DNA of 20,321 bases from JBOFEH01 sp051650265 (lineage in GTDB: Bacteria; Bacillota; Clostridia; Lachnospirales; Cellulosilyticaceae): contig JBOFIR010000099.1 in NCBI GenBank assembly GCA_051650265.1, forward strand, positions 1 to 20,321. The letters are read 5' to 3'. Each line of letters opens with the position of its first letter. Positions within the stretch are counted from its first letter, which is position 1. Below the pieces are notes generated by a model that was not told the origin of the DNA, did no database searches, and saw only the letters and a list, made by a program, of their open reading frames with translations. Position numbers and translations under genes: made by a program. Below are positions 13,874-20,321 of this stretch, in pieces.

Positions 13874-15073
13874 CTATTTATTCACGTAAGCTACTTTGAT
13901 GCCTTCTAACTTCATGTTGACTTCCATTGCTTTGTTGAGCTCATCTAGGCCAAACTTGTGGGTTACGAGACGCTCTACTGGTAGACCAATTCCTTTGGCT
14001 CTTCTTAGGAAATCTAAAGTGGTTACATAGTCTCTAAAGGTATATACCCATGATCCTACTACTGTAATCTCTTTTTGGCAGAAGTCCCAATGAGGATTCA
14101 CTGTTGCATTACCGTTGTCTACGAAGAAACCAACTTCACAAAGTCCACCGCCACGTCTGATGAATTTGTAGATATTGGCTGCTGCACTTGGGACACCTGT
14201 ACATTGGAATGCAAAATCAGCTCCCCCATTTGTCACATCAATGACTGCTTGACACATTGTCTCAAAATCTTTGTATTCTTTGAAGTTGAAAGTAAAGTCT
14301 GCGCCCATATCTTTGGCATAACTTAAGCGTTGTGTATCGCCATCTACAGCAATGATATTTTGAATGCCCATGGTACGCAGTACAGAAATTACGAGAAGAC
14401 CAATTGGTCCACATCCTTGTACCAATACTTTTGTATCAAAGCGAAGCATATTCGTTGTTTTTGCTCTTTCTACCGCGTGGATTGCTACCGCTGCAGGTTC
14501 AATCAGGATACGCTCATCAAGTCCCATATCACTTACATTGAAAATAGAAGATCCTTTGCGAAGGATAATATACTCACCAAACCATCCATTGAAGCGGTAG
14601 TCATCATCTGGCAAGAGTCCGTATACATCTGCCCCACTACTTAAGTTCGCTTTCTCTGGCTTAAGTGTTGTGAACTCATCACTTCTTGCAAGGGTTACAG
14701 ATGTTACGACTTTATCCCCTACTTTCAGTGACTTTCCTACCATATCTGTCGTTACATTCTTACCGATCTTGACAATCTCACCTGTTCCCTCATGGCCTAA
14801 TACCACAGGAATGAGTCCAAATGGGTCGTTTTTGTATTCATGAACATCTGTTCCACATACACCACTACCCTCTACTTTAACAAGTACTTCGTCCTCATTA
14901 ATTTCAGGAATGTCATAAGTTTTCACTTCTATTTTTTGTTTCTCTACTAAGTAAGCAACTCTTCCCTTTTCATGTGTTGTCATAGGCTGAGCAGCTGTAC
15001 TATTTGCATTTTGTAAATTCGCCATCACTTGTTTAACGATTTCTTCAATATTGCTGATATTATAGTTTTCCAT
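13874..15073 (-). CDS. Zinc-dependent alcohol dehydrogenase with a microcompartment-targeting-like N-terminus
   Basis: This 399-residue medium-chain dehydrogenase has the catalytic zinc ligands Cys73 (SGVCGTDVHEY), His94 with Glu95 (GHEGTGEI), and Glu192 (IEPAAVAI). The NAD-binding motif is GCGPIG at 220-225. The four-cysteine structural zinc site seen in many relatives is not visible. Residues 1-22 (SNIEEIVKQVMANLQ within them) form an amphipathic helix followed by a Ser/Thr/Ala-rich linker, the layout of an encapsulation peptide; the catalytic domain starts near residue 37. Its position right after pduP suggests that it reduces propionaldehyde to 1-propanol and regenerates NAD+, the job usually done by the iron enzyme PduQ. 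The ATG follows AAGGGGG. No pduQ is present in the window. Confidence 0.9.
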   Translation of the reverse strand: MENYNISNIEEIVKQVMANLQNANSTAAQPMTTHEKGRVAYLVEKQKIEVKTYDIPEINEDEVLVKVEGSGVCGTDVHEYKNDPFGLIPVVLGHEGTGEIVKIGKNVTTDMVGKSLKVGDKVVTSVTLARSDEFTTLKPEKANLSSGADVYGLLPDDDYRFNGWFGEYIILRKGSSIFNVSDMGLDERILIEPAAVAIHAVERAKTTNMLRFDTKVLVQGCGPIGLLVISVLRTMGIQNIIAVDGDTQRLSYAKDMGADFTFNFKEYKDFETMCQAVIDVTNGGADFAFQCTGVPSAAANIYKFIRRGGGLCEVGFFVDNGNATVNPHWDFCQKEITVVGSWVYTFRDYVTTLDFLRRAKGIGLPVERLVTHKFGLDELNKAMEVNMKLEGIKVAYVNK

Positions 15074-15084
15074 TCTGATCCCCC

Positions 15085-16482
15085 TTACCTGATATATAAA
15101 GCATTGGACATCACACAGCGTCTTGCACGTGTGAAGCTGAGTGCATTTGTCAAACCTTCACCTGTTTTACTTGCAATCGTAAAGGTTGTAAAACCTTCAC
15201 CACCAAACCCAATCCCTGCATAAGATGGCGCATTTTTCACAAAGATCGCTGTATCTAACGCCTTCCCATACTTGGTGAGATTGTTGATATTAGATGAGTG
15301 CATATGTGCGGAGTGTCTGTTGCCACCTTCAAGCTCTAGAGCAACGTCTATTCCCTCATCCACATCATTTACTCTAACGATTCCTAAGATTGGCATCATG
15401 AGCTCTTCTTTGATCAAGAGGTTTTCTTTTACCCCTTCAAAGATGATACACTTCGTACTTTCTGGTGCATCAATCCCAATCGCCTTTAAGATGACATGGG
15501 CATCTCTTCCTACGAAGTCACGATTAACCATATATTTGCCTTTTTTCTCAACAAGCACCTTACTCGCAAGTTGGTTGATCTGATCACCGACAAGCATGTA
15601 ACAATCATTTTCTGCTACCATATAGTAGGTCAGTTCATCTGCTACTTCATCTACTACAATCACTTCTTTTTCTGCGATACAAGGTAGGTTGTTATCAAAG
15701 GTTGCACCATTTACGATATCTTCAGCAGCTTTTCTTATATCGGCTGTCTCATCAACCAGTACTGGTGGATTGCCTGCACCTGCAGCCATGCCTTTTTTAC
15801 CACTTTGCAAGATGACTTTCACGATCCCAGGTCCCCCTGTTGCAACCAAAAGATCGATATCTGGATGCTTGAATAGCATATCACCTGTCTCAAGTGTTGG
15901 TTTGGCTACACTTACTGCAAGGTTTTCAAATCCGCCCACTTCTTTTGCCGCTTCATTGATGAGATGAACTGCAAAATTGGCTGTTTTTGTAGCACCTGGA
16001 TGCGGATTAAATACCACTGTATTACCTGCTGCAATCATCCCAATTCCATTACAAAAAACAGTTTCTGATGGATTTGTAGATGGCGTGATTGCTCCTACTA
16101 CACCATAAGGCCCTCTTTCAATTAAGGTAAGCCCTTGATCACCACTCCATGCATCCACATGGATACACTCTGTTCCTGGTGTTTTCTTTGCAACTAATTC
16201 ATGCTTTAAGACTTTATGCCCTACTTTACCCATGCCTGTTTCTTCAACAGCCATCTTTGCTAAAGTCTCTTTATGTGCTATAATTTTTTCTCTTATCTTG
16301 GTGATGATCTGCTCTCTTGTTTCAAGCGGTACCATGCGAAGATTCCTTTGCGCCGCTTTTGCAGCTGCTATGGCTTCATTCATATCCCCAAAGACGCCAA
16401 GTGTTTGGCTAGTCTCTGCCTGCATTGTCCCCATCTTCATCACCACATTTGCTACGATTTCTCGTAACTGCATCTCATTCAT
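15085..16482 (-). CDS. pduP: PduP, CoA-acylating propionaldehyde dehydrogenase
   Basis: The chosen start gives 465 residues, normal for PduP. It oxidises propionaldehyde to propionyl-CoA with NAD+. The catalytic cysteine is Cys268 in TFDNNLPCIAEKEV. Other landmarks are PYGVVGAITPSTNPSET and the nucleotide-binding LLVATGGPGIVK. Residues 1-18 (MNEMQLREIVANVVMKMG) match the PduP encapsulation peptide, an amphipathic helix that binds shell proteins. An upstream in-frame TTG at 16500 overlaps the pduO stop and has no separate ribosome site. The ATG at 16482 follows AGAGGGTG at 5 bases and is preferred; it begins 4 bases after the pduO stop. Confidence 0.95.
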   Translation of the reverse strand: MNEMQLREIVANVVMKMGTMQAETSQTLGVFGDMNEAIAAAKAAQRNLRMVPLETREQIITKIREKIIAHKETLAKMAVEETGMGKVGHKVLKHELVAKKTPGTECIHVDAWSGDQGLTLIERGPYGVVGAITPSTNPSETVFCNGIGMIAAGNTVVFNPHPGATKTANFAVHLINEAAKEVGGFENLAVSVAKPTLETGDMLFKHPDIDLLVATGGPGIVKVILQSGKKGMAAGAGNPPVLVDETADIRKAAEDIVNGATFDNNLPCIAEKEVIVVDEVADELTYYMVAENDCYMLVGDQINQLASKVLVEKKGKYMVNRDFVGRDAHVILKAIGIDAPESTKCIIFEGVKENLLIKEELMMPILGIVRVNDVDEGIDVALELEGGNRHSAHMHSSNINNLTKYGKALDTAIFVKNAPSYAGIGFGGEGFTTFTIASKTGEGLTNALSFTRARRCVMSNALYIR

Positions 16483-16486
16483 CGCT

Positions 16487-17398
16487 TCACCCTCTTTCAA
16501 ATAACTTTGCCCCTAGGTAAGCAAGCGCTATATCCTGTTGACTACTTCCCCCGCTTACACCAATTGCACCAATCACTTTGTTATGGACTTTAATCGGATA
16601 GCCTCCGCCTAAAGTAATAATTTTTTCATCTAACATCCCTACTAATCCTTCAAAATCTGCACCCTGCGCAACAAGCTGCGCCAATTCATGCGTACCCATT
16701 TGAAGCGCTGCTGCTGTAAAGGCTTTTTTGAGTGCTAACTCATAACTTACTATAAAGGCCTGGTCCATAGACTGTACACTGATCGGTCTACCAGACTGAG
16801 CAACAACAGCAATCACAACATTTAGTCCTTGTCTTATTGCCTCTTGCTTTACCCTCTCAATGATCGTATTGGCCCCATCTAGCCCGAGTACTTCTTGACT
16901 AATCACAGGTTGTTCATCTATATATCTTGCAAGCATAAACAAATAATCAGATAACCTATTGATATACTTTTGAATAAGCTCTGGGACATCCTCGCATCTT
17001 GCCAATTGACGCTCTGCTCTTCTTGCTACTGTTCTTGTGATATCTAACTCAGCTGACAAAGGGGTTTGCCCTGGCAAGATAAAAGATTCAAAGCTATGGG
17101 ATTTCTGTTCGTACCCATCAATGGCGTGTTCAAGATCTACCAAATCTTCTTCAGACAAATAATTCTCCAGACTCTGATAGCCTGCCACCTTTCCCATAAG
17201 AAGAATAAGCTTTTGCTGAATATGGGTCAGCTCATCGCCAATATGGGGAAAGCTCATCTGACTCTTTACTTTGCCAATGTGGCTGGTAAGCTCATCTAAA
17301 CTCCCTAGCGCGTCGATTATAGGATGGCTTTTGGAAACCCTACTGCCATCCCAAAGGCTTGTTTCTCCTTGGTCCCCCATCTTGGTATAAACCTTCAT
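16487..17398 (-). CDS. pduO: PduO, corrinoid adenosyltransferase with C-terminal GlcG-like domain
   Basis: This is a 303-residue two-domain protein. Residues 1 to about 162 are a PduO-type ATP:cob(I)alamin adenosyltransferase, shown by YTKMGDQGETSLWDGSRVSK, ALGSLDELTSHIG and RTVARRAERQL. Residues about 175-303 are a GlcG/HbpS (DUF336) domain, shown by QSMDQAFIVSYELALKKAFTAAAL and GGGYPIKVHNKVIGAIGVSGGSSQQD. This fusion is the classic PduO architecture. It makes adenosylcobalamin for the diol dehydratase, with PduS supplying reduced corrinoid. The ATG overlaps the pduH stop by 4 bases (ATGA), indicating translational coupling. Confidence 0.95.
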   Translation of the reverse strand: MKVYTKMGDQGETSLWDGSRVSKSHPIIDALGSLDELTSHIGKVKSQMSFPHIGDELTHIQQKLILLMGKVAGYQSLENYLSEEDLVDLEHAIDGYEQKSHSFESFILPGQTPLSAELDITRTVARRAERQLARCEDVPELIQKYINRLSDYLFMLARYIDEQPVISQEVLGLDGANTIIERVKQEAIRQGLNVVIAVVAQSGRPISVQSMDQAFIVSYELALKKAFTAAALQMGTHELAQLVAQGADFEGLVGMLDEKIITLGGGYPIKVHNKVIGAIGVSGGSSQQDIALAYLGAKLFERG

Positions 17399-17727
17399 AC
17401 CGCACCTCCTACCATCTGAGTAAAACTGTTACCTTTGACATACCTTGCAGCATTTTGCCCTAACTGGCGATAGGCACACTGGGCTTGGAGAAGTCTCTCA
17501 CCTTGCAATCCTTGAACAGTGAGAAAAACTTCTTCTTGATTGATGCCGATCCCCACTTCAAGTTGACTCATCTGCGCACCTTCTACAGCAAGTACTGCCG
17601 CTGACTGCGCATCAAGTACCTCTCGCACGTGATAAAGTACGCCTTCTTCTTCAATACCTGCCAAAACTTCATCTACAATCTCTTGTTTACCTTGGTAAAC
17701 TTGAATGATGATCTCTGGTCTTATCAT
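17395..17727 (-). CDS. pduH: PduH, small subunit of diol dehydratase reactivase
   Basis: This 110-residue protein is of the usual size for PduH/DdrB. It opens IRPEIIIQVYQGKQEIVDEVLAGIEEEGVLY and closes with CAYRQLGQNAARYVKGNSF, which resembles the matching region of the dehydratase medium subunit, a known structural mimicry that lets it displace that subunit. With PduG it exchanges damaged cobalamin for fresh coenzyme. It overlaps pduG upstream and pduO downstream by 4 bases each (ATGA), a tightly coupled trio. Confidence 0.94.
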   Translation of the reverse strand: MIRPEIIIQVYQGKQEIVDEVLAGIEEEGVLYHVREVLDAQSAAVLAVEGAQMSQLEVGIGINQEEVFLTVQGLQGERLLQAQCAYRQLGQNAARYVKGNSFTQMVGGAV

Positions 17728-19529
17728 ATTTTCCCTACTTTCGAAAGGACAAGACCTGTTGCTACTGCATTTCTTGGCCCTTCCGTTCCTCTAATTTCAC
17801 CTTTTCCTACCACAATTCCATGTGGCGCTAATGCTTCTAGAATCATGCCAGGAATCTCAAAGTCCAAAGCACTTCCGCCTACTAATACCACATTAGGAAT
17901 CTGTGCGAGGCTTCCATCCTTTGAGACTTCACGTAGTGCCCTAATGGCATTTTGGAGAAATACCTTTTGCTTTGCATCTCTTCGTACACATACAATCTTT
18001 TCTAAGCTATGCCTAGATTCGATTGGGAGCAGTTCTTTATCCTTACAAATCACCACTTTACCAAACACTTTTGGTGGCAAAGGCTGGGCAAAAAACTTGA
18101 CAGCCCCTGTCTCAAGTCTGATGTGGAAGAGGCTCTCTACTTTGGCTAAAGGGTATTTCTTGATATCCTCCGCTAAGGAAAGGTTCTCTAAGCCTAATTC
18201 TGTGTTAATGAGCATGGTGATGAAATTGCCTGCACCGCCTAAGTGTGTGACACACACACTTCCGTCTGATTCAAGCAGCGCTGCATCTGTCGAGCCACCG
18301 CCCAAATCCAAGATCGCTAGTGGGAAAGTAGTCCCTCTTGTAGTAAAGGCACCCAAGACCGCCATCACACCTTCTACACCTGCAACCTCTACAGGAATAC
18401 CCATACATTGGTGCAGTGCATCTGCTAATGCTTCCATAGGCAATGCATCTGCTTTGACCATAGCCGCTAGTGCAACAGCGCGTTCCATACTCACTTCACC
18501 TGCTAAAGCACCCATCACATTCATAGGCACCAATACATCTACAGCCAAGGCATCCTTAATCTGAACATCGTTTCTTTGAGAAACTGCTCTGATTGCCGCT
18601 TTCATCTTGGTGATCATGTGACCGATATTACTCCTATCAGTCCCTTCTATATCACGAATCGCCTTGGGCGTCTCTAAGGCCGCCATAATTGCATGGCTTC
18701 CTTGATCAATAGCCACCTCATGCCATGTACCATCTTGAAAGATTATCTTAAGAGACCCTGCTGGTATCTCCTTTTCTTTCACCTCACCTTTGGGGCTTCG
18801 CACCACCACAGCTGAGCGGTTACCAATCAGGCTTTTGGCGATAGGAATAATCCTTTTTGTCTCCCCAGGTGTCAGCCCAAAGCTATTGGCTATACCATAG
18901 GGATTGCATAGTGTTTGTATCGCACTGCCTTCACAGGCAACCTCTACTAGTGCTGGCATCCCTAACGGTACACGCTCGATATACCTGACCTCATCGACTA
19001 TAGGAATCACTTTTTGGATACGATTTTGAATCAAAACCGCTTCATCACTTTGAACAATCGCCCCTACAATCTGATCTAACTTTTGATTGATCTTGTGGGC
19101 TGCTTCCTGATAGCCTATATGACTACCTACAAGGACAATGTAGCTTTGCTGAGTAACCATCTTGTCTACATCTTCTAACCTGATGGTAATCCCACTGCCT
19201 AATCCTTCACCACTTGGTGTATTGGGATTGTGCCCAATCATAGTGGATTCTGTGATAATGGTTTGTGTGATGGTTTCCATCGCCATATCCCCAATCACAG
19301 GTGCCGCTTCATTGAGCAGGATGAGGTCAATGCCCATTAGTGGTATCCCGAGGTGTTGTGTTACTTTTTGAAGTGCTGCTTCAATCCCTTGGATATTTTG
19401 CAATGTCCCCTTAGTCCCTGTTGTCTCTACCAGTACACTCCCTTCGAAACGCACCTCCCCTGCTGGTGTAAGCCTTGCTAGGCACACTTCAGTGGTGGAA
19501 TTTCCGATATCTATCCCTGCTACTCGCAT
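17724..19529 (-). CDS. pduG: PduG, large ATPase subunit of diol dehydratase reactivase
   Basis: This 601-residue actin/Hsp70-fold ATPase, about the family length, starts MRVAGIDIGNSTTEVCLARL (phosphate-1 motif). It contains LDLGGGSTDAALL (phosphate-2 motif, residues about 409-421) and VLVGGSALDFEIPGM near the C-terminus (adenosine motif). PduG/DdrA uses ATP to release inactive cobalamin from diol dehydratase. The gene follows pduE by 8 bases, with AGGTGAG before the ATG, and its last codons overlap pduH. Its neighbours on both sides (dehydratase small subunit and PduH) are those expected. Confidence 0.96.
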   Translation of the reverse strand: MRVAGIDIGNSTTEVCLARLTPAGEVRFEGSVLVETTGTKGTLQNIQGIEAALQKVTQHLGIPLMGIDLILLNEAAPVIGDMAMETITQTIITESTMIGHNPNTPSGEGLGSGITIRLEDVDKMVTQQSYIVLVGSHIGYQEAAHKINQKLDQIVGAIVQSDEAVLIQNRIQKVIPIVDEVRYIERVPLGMPALVEVACEGSAIQTLCNPYGIANSFGLTPGETKRIIPIAKSLIGNRSAVVVRSPKGEVKEKEIPAGSLKIIFQDGTWHEVAIDQGSHAIMAALETPKAIRDIEGTDRSNIGHMITKMKAAIRAVSQRNDVQIKDALAVDVLVPMNVMGALAGEVSMERAVALAAMVKADALPMEALADALHQCMGIPVEVAGVEGVMAVLGAFTTRGTTFPLAILDLGGGSTDAALLESDGSVCVTHLGGAGNFITMLINTELGLENLSLAEDIKKYPLAKVESLFHIRLETGAVKFFAQPLPPKVFGKVVICKDKELLPIESRHSLEKIVCVRRDAKQKVFLQNAIRALREVSKDGSLAQIPNVVLVGGSALDFEIPGMILEALAPHGIVVGKGEIRGTEGPRNAVATGLVLSKVGKI

Positions 19530-19537
19530 AGTCTCAC

Positions 19538-19939
19538 CTACTCTTTCGCCAAGATATCTCTTTTCTTATAGACTGCTAAGGTTTCTTCCACAAAGGCCGC
19601 ACAGATCGGCGCTTCATAAACTTCTTTGAGCTCTCTACTGATTGCTCGAAGCTGCGTTTCTGTAGCTCTGTATGGTCTTAAAAGATTATAGATTTCTAGT
19701 ATTTTATCATCTGGTACAGCAATCAACTCAGATGCCCTTACAAAGTTCTCTGCCTGTTGCTTCTTGCCATGTTCTAAGGCCACACTTGCTTGTAAAATAA
19801 GGGTATCCTTGGATATTGAAAGATCTTCGATCCCTACTTGCCCTTCCACAACACGATCCATTGTAATTTCATCTAATCGCTTACCCGTCTTACTTCTAAT
19901 AAGCTCTGGTCTTTTTTCTATCAGTGGATATAAATCCAA
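19538..19939 (-). CDS. pduE: PduE, small subunit of B12-dependent diol dehydratase
   Basis: This 133-residue protein is close to the short glycerol-dehydratase type and lacks the 35-40 residue N-terminal extension of enterobacterial PduE. Family landmarks are YPLIEKRPELIRSKTGKRL, ITMDRVVEGQVGIEDLSISK, NFVRASELIAVPDDKILEIY and NLLRPYRATETQL. The start is TTG at 19939 with AGGGGG 7 bases upstream and a 12-base gap after pduD. It is part of the coenzyme B12-dependent dehydratase that turns 1,2-propanediol into propionaldehyde. A glycerol dehydratase role cannot be excluded from this subunit alone. Confidence 0.95.
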   Translation of the reverse strand: MDLYPLIEKRPELIRSKTGKRLDEITMDRVVEGQVGIEDLSISKDTLILQASVALEHGKKQQAENFVRASELIAVPDDKILEIYNLLRPYRATETQLRAISRELKEVYEAPICAAFVEETLAVYKKRDILAKE

Positions 19940-19951
19940 GTTGTCACCCCC

Positions 19952-20321
19952 TTATTTTTCTCTCACATATATTGCGATTGGCAATCCTCTGTCAATGACA
20001 GATTCTGTTTCTACTGTATGCATGAGTGCCGCCTTCACCTGATACTTTGGTCTTACCATCGGATCATTTTGAGTCGCTACAGGAAGTACCTGTTCCCCTT
20101 TTGCATACTTTGCCGCATTTTTTCCAATCACTCGGTAAAGTGGCAATGTAAGTAGTGGTGCCTGTGGAAAAAGTTCTAAGTTGGTAAGGGGATAGAGATC
20201 CTTCTGATGAATAACAGCTGTTCCCTTAGATTGGAGCCCGATGGCAATACCTGATCCCATAAGTTTGGCCGTATCATTCCCCATAAAACATACATCTGAG
20301 GTCCTCGTCACACGCACTACT
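19952..20321 (-). CDS. pduD: PduD, medium subunit of B12-dependent diol dehydratase, C-terminal part
   Basis: The reading frame is open to the right edge (the codon before the GTG at 20317 is Val), so the visible 123 residues are the C-terminal half of a protein usually near 220 residues. It matches PduD: VRVTRTSDVCFMGNDTAKLMGSGIAIGLQSKGT (quoted in two stretches: SDVCFMGNDTAKLMGSG and IAIGLQSKGTAVIHQKDLYP), then LTNLELFPQAPLLTLPLYR and AAKYAKGEQVLP. The N-terminal part, which carries the encapsulation signal in studied homologues, is outside the window. It acts with PduC (not visible) and PduE. It ends 12 bases before pduE. Confidence 0.95.
   Translation of the reverse strand, partial: VVRVTRTSDVCFMGNDTAKLMGSGIAIGLQSKGTAVIHQKDLYPLTNLELFPQAPLLTLPLYRVIGKNAAKYAKGEQVLPVATQNDPMVRPKYQVKAALMHTVETESVIDRGLPIAIYVREK

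Noticed and set aside
17629..18564. Long plus-strand open frame (about 311 codons) opposite pduG/pduH
   Set aside because: It is antisense to two well-supported genes in a tightly coupled operon, its translation is Ser/Pro/Thr-rich with no recognisable domain, and I see no convincing ribosome site. It is a composition shadow of pduG.
9401..20321. Cobalamin riboswitch or a Pdu operon promoter within the window
   Set aside because: No gap in the operon is large enough for a cobalamin riboswitch; any such element must lie beyond the right edge.
1..20321. CRISPR arrays, tRNA or rRNA genes, insertion sequences, attachment sites
   Set aside because: No regularly spaced repeats, transposase or integrase frames or RNA gene motifs were seen on either strand.

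Overview
The window reads as a low-GC Firmicute, most likely an anaerobic gut- or sediment-type member of the Clostridia (Lachnospiraceae or Cellulosilyticaceae style). The basis is AT-rich intergenic DNA, strong AGGAGG-type ribosome sites, TTG/GTG starts, CUT1 sugar ABC genes with no ATPase gene, and a B12-dependent diol dehydratase microcompartment operon. The organism is an inference; no rRNA or other marker gene is present. Almost all genes lie on the minus strand. No stretch over 300 bases lacks a gene.

Reading the minus strand from the right edge, positions 20321 to 9472 hold the distal part of a propanediol-utilisation (Pdu) bacterial microcompartment (BMC) operon. The order is pduD (cut by the edge), pduE, pduG, pduH, pduO, pduP, a zinc alcohol dehydrogenase, four hexameric shell protein genes, pduL, pduN, pduS and pduT. 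Together they encode: adenosylcobalamin-dependent diol dehydratase and its reactivase; a corrinoid adenosyltransferase and an Fe-S/flavin electron carrier for B12 recycling; aldehyde, alcohol and acyl-phosphate enzymes that dismutate propionaldehyde; and the shell that encloses them. A near-perfect bidirectional terminator at about 9400-9448 closes the operon. The most unusual parts are: a zinc ADH with a microcompartment-targeting-like N-terminal helix in place of the usual iron PduQ; an in-frame amber codon separating two shell genes with zero spacing; a strong internal start inside the second of these; and a terminator-like hairpin between the shell genes and pduL.

Positions 8720-9400 (+) encode an uncharacterised small polytopic membrane protein with about seven membrane segments. 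Positions 7754-8620 (+) encode an RpiR/SIS-family regulator, divergent from a CUT1 carbohydrate ABC operon at 7524-4259 (-): lipoprotein binding protein, two permeases, no ATPase. The divergent region carries a sigma-A-type promoter and a 9-bp inverted repeat that could be the RpiR operator.

Positions 4079-3129 (-) encode a calcineurin-like metallophosphoesterase. Positions 3008-2196 (-) encode a secreted C39-like papain-fold protein with its own terminator. Positions 2014-1 (-) form a small operon of an AraC-type regulator, a divergent PnuC-family transporter and the start of a glycoside hydrolase family 2 enzyme that runs off the left edge.
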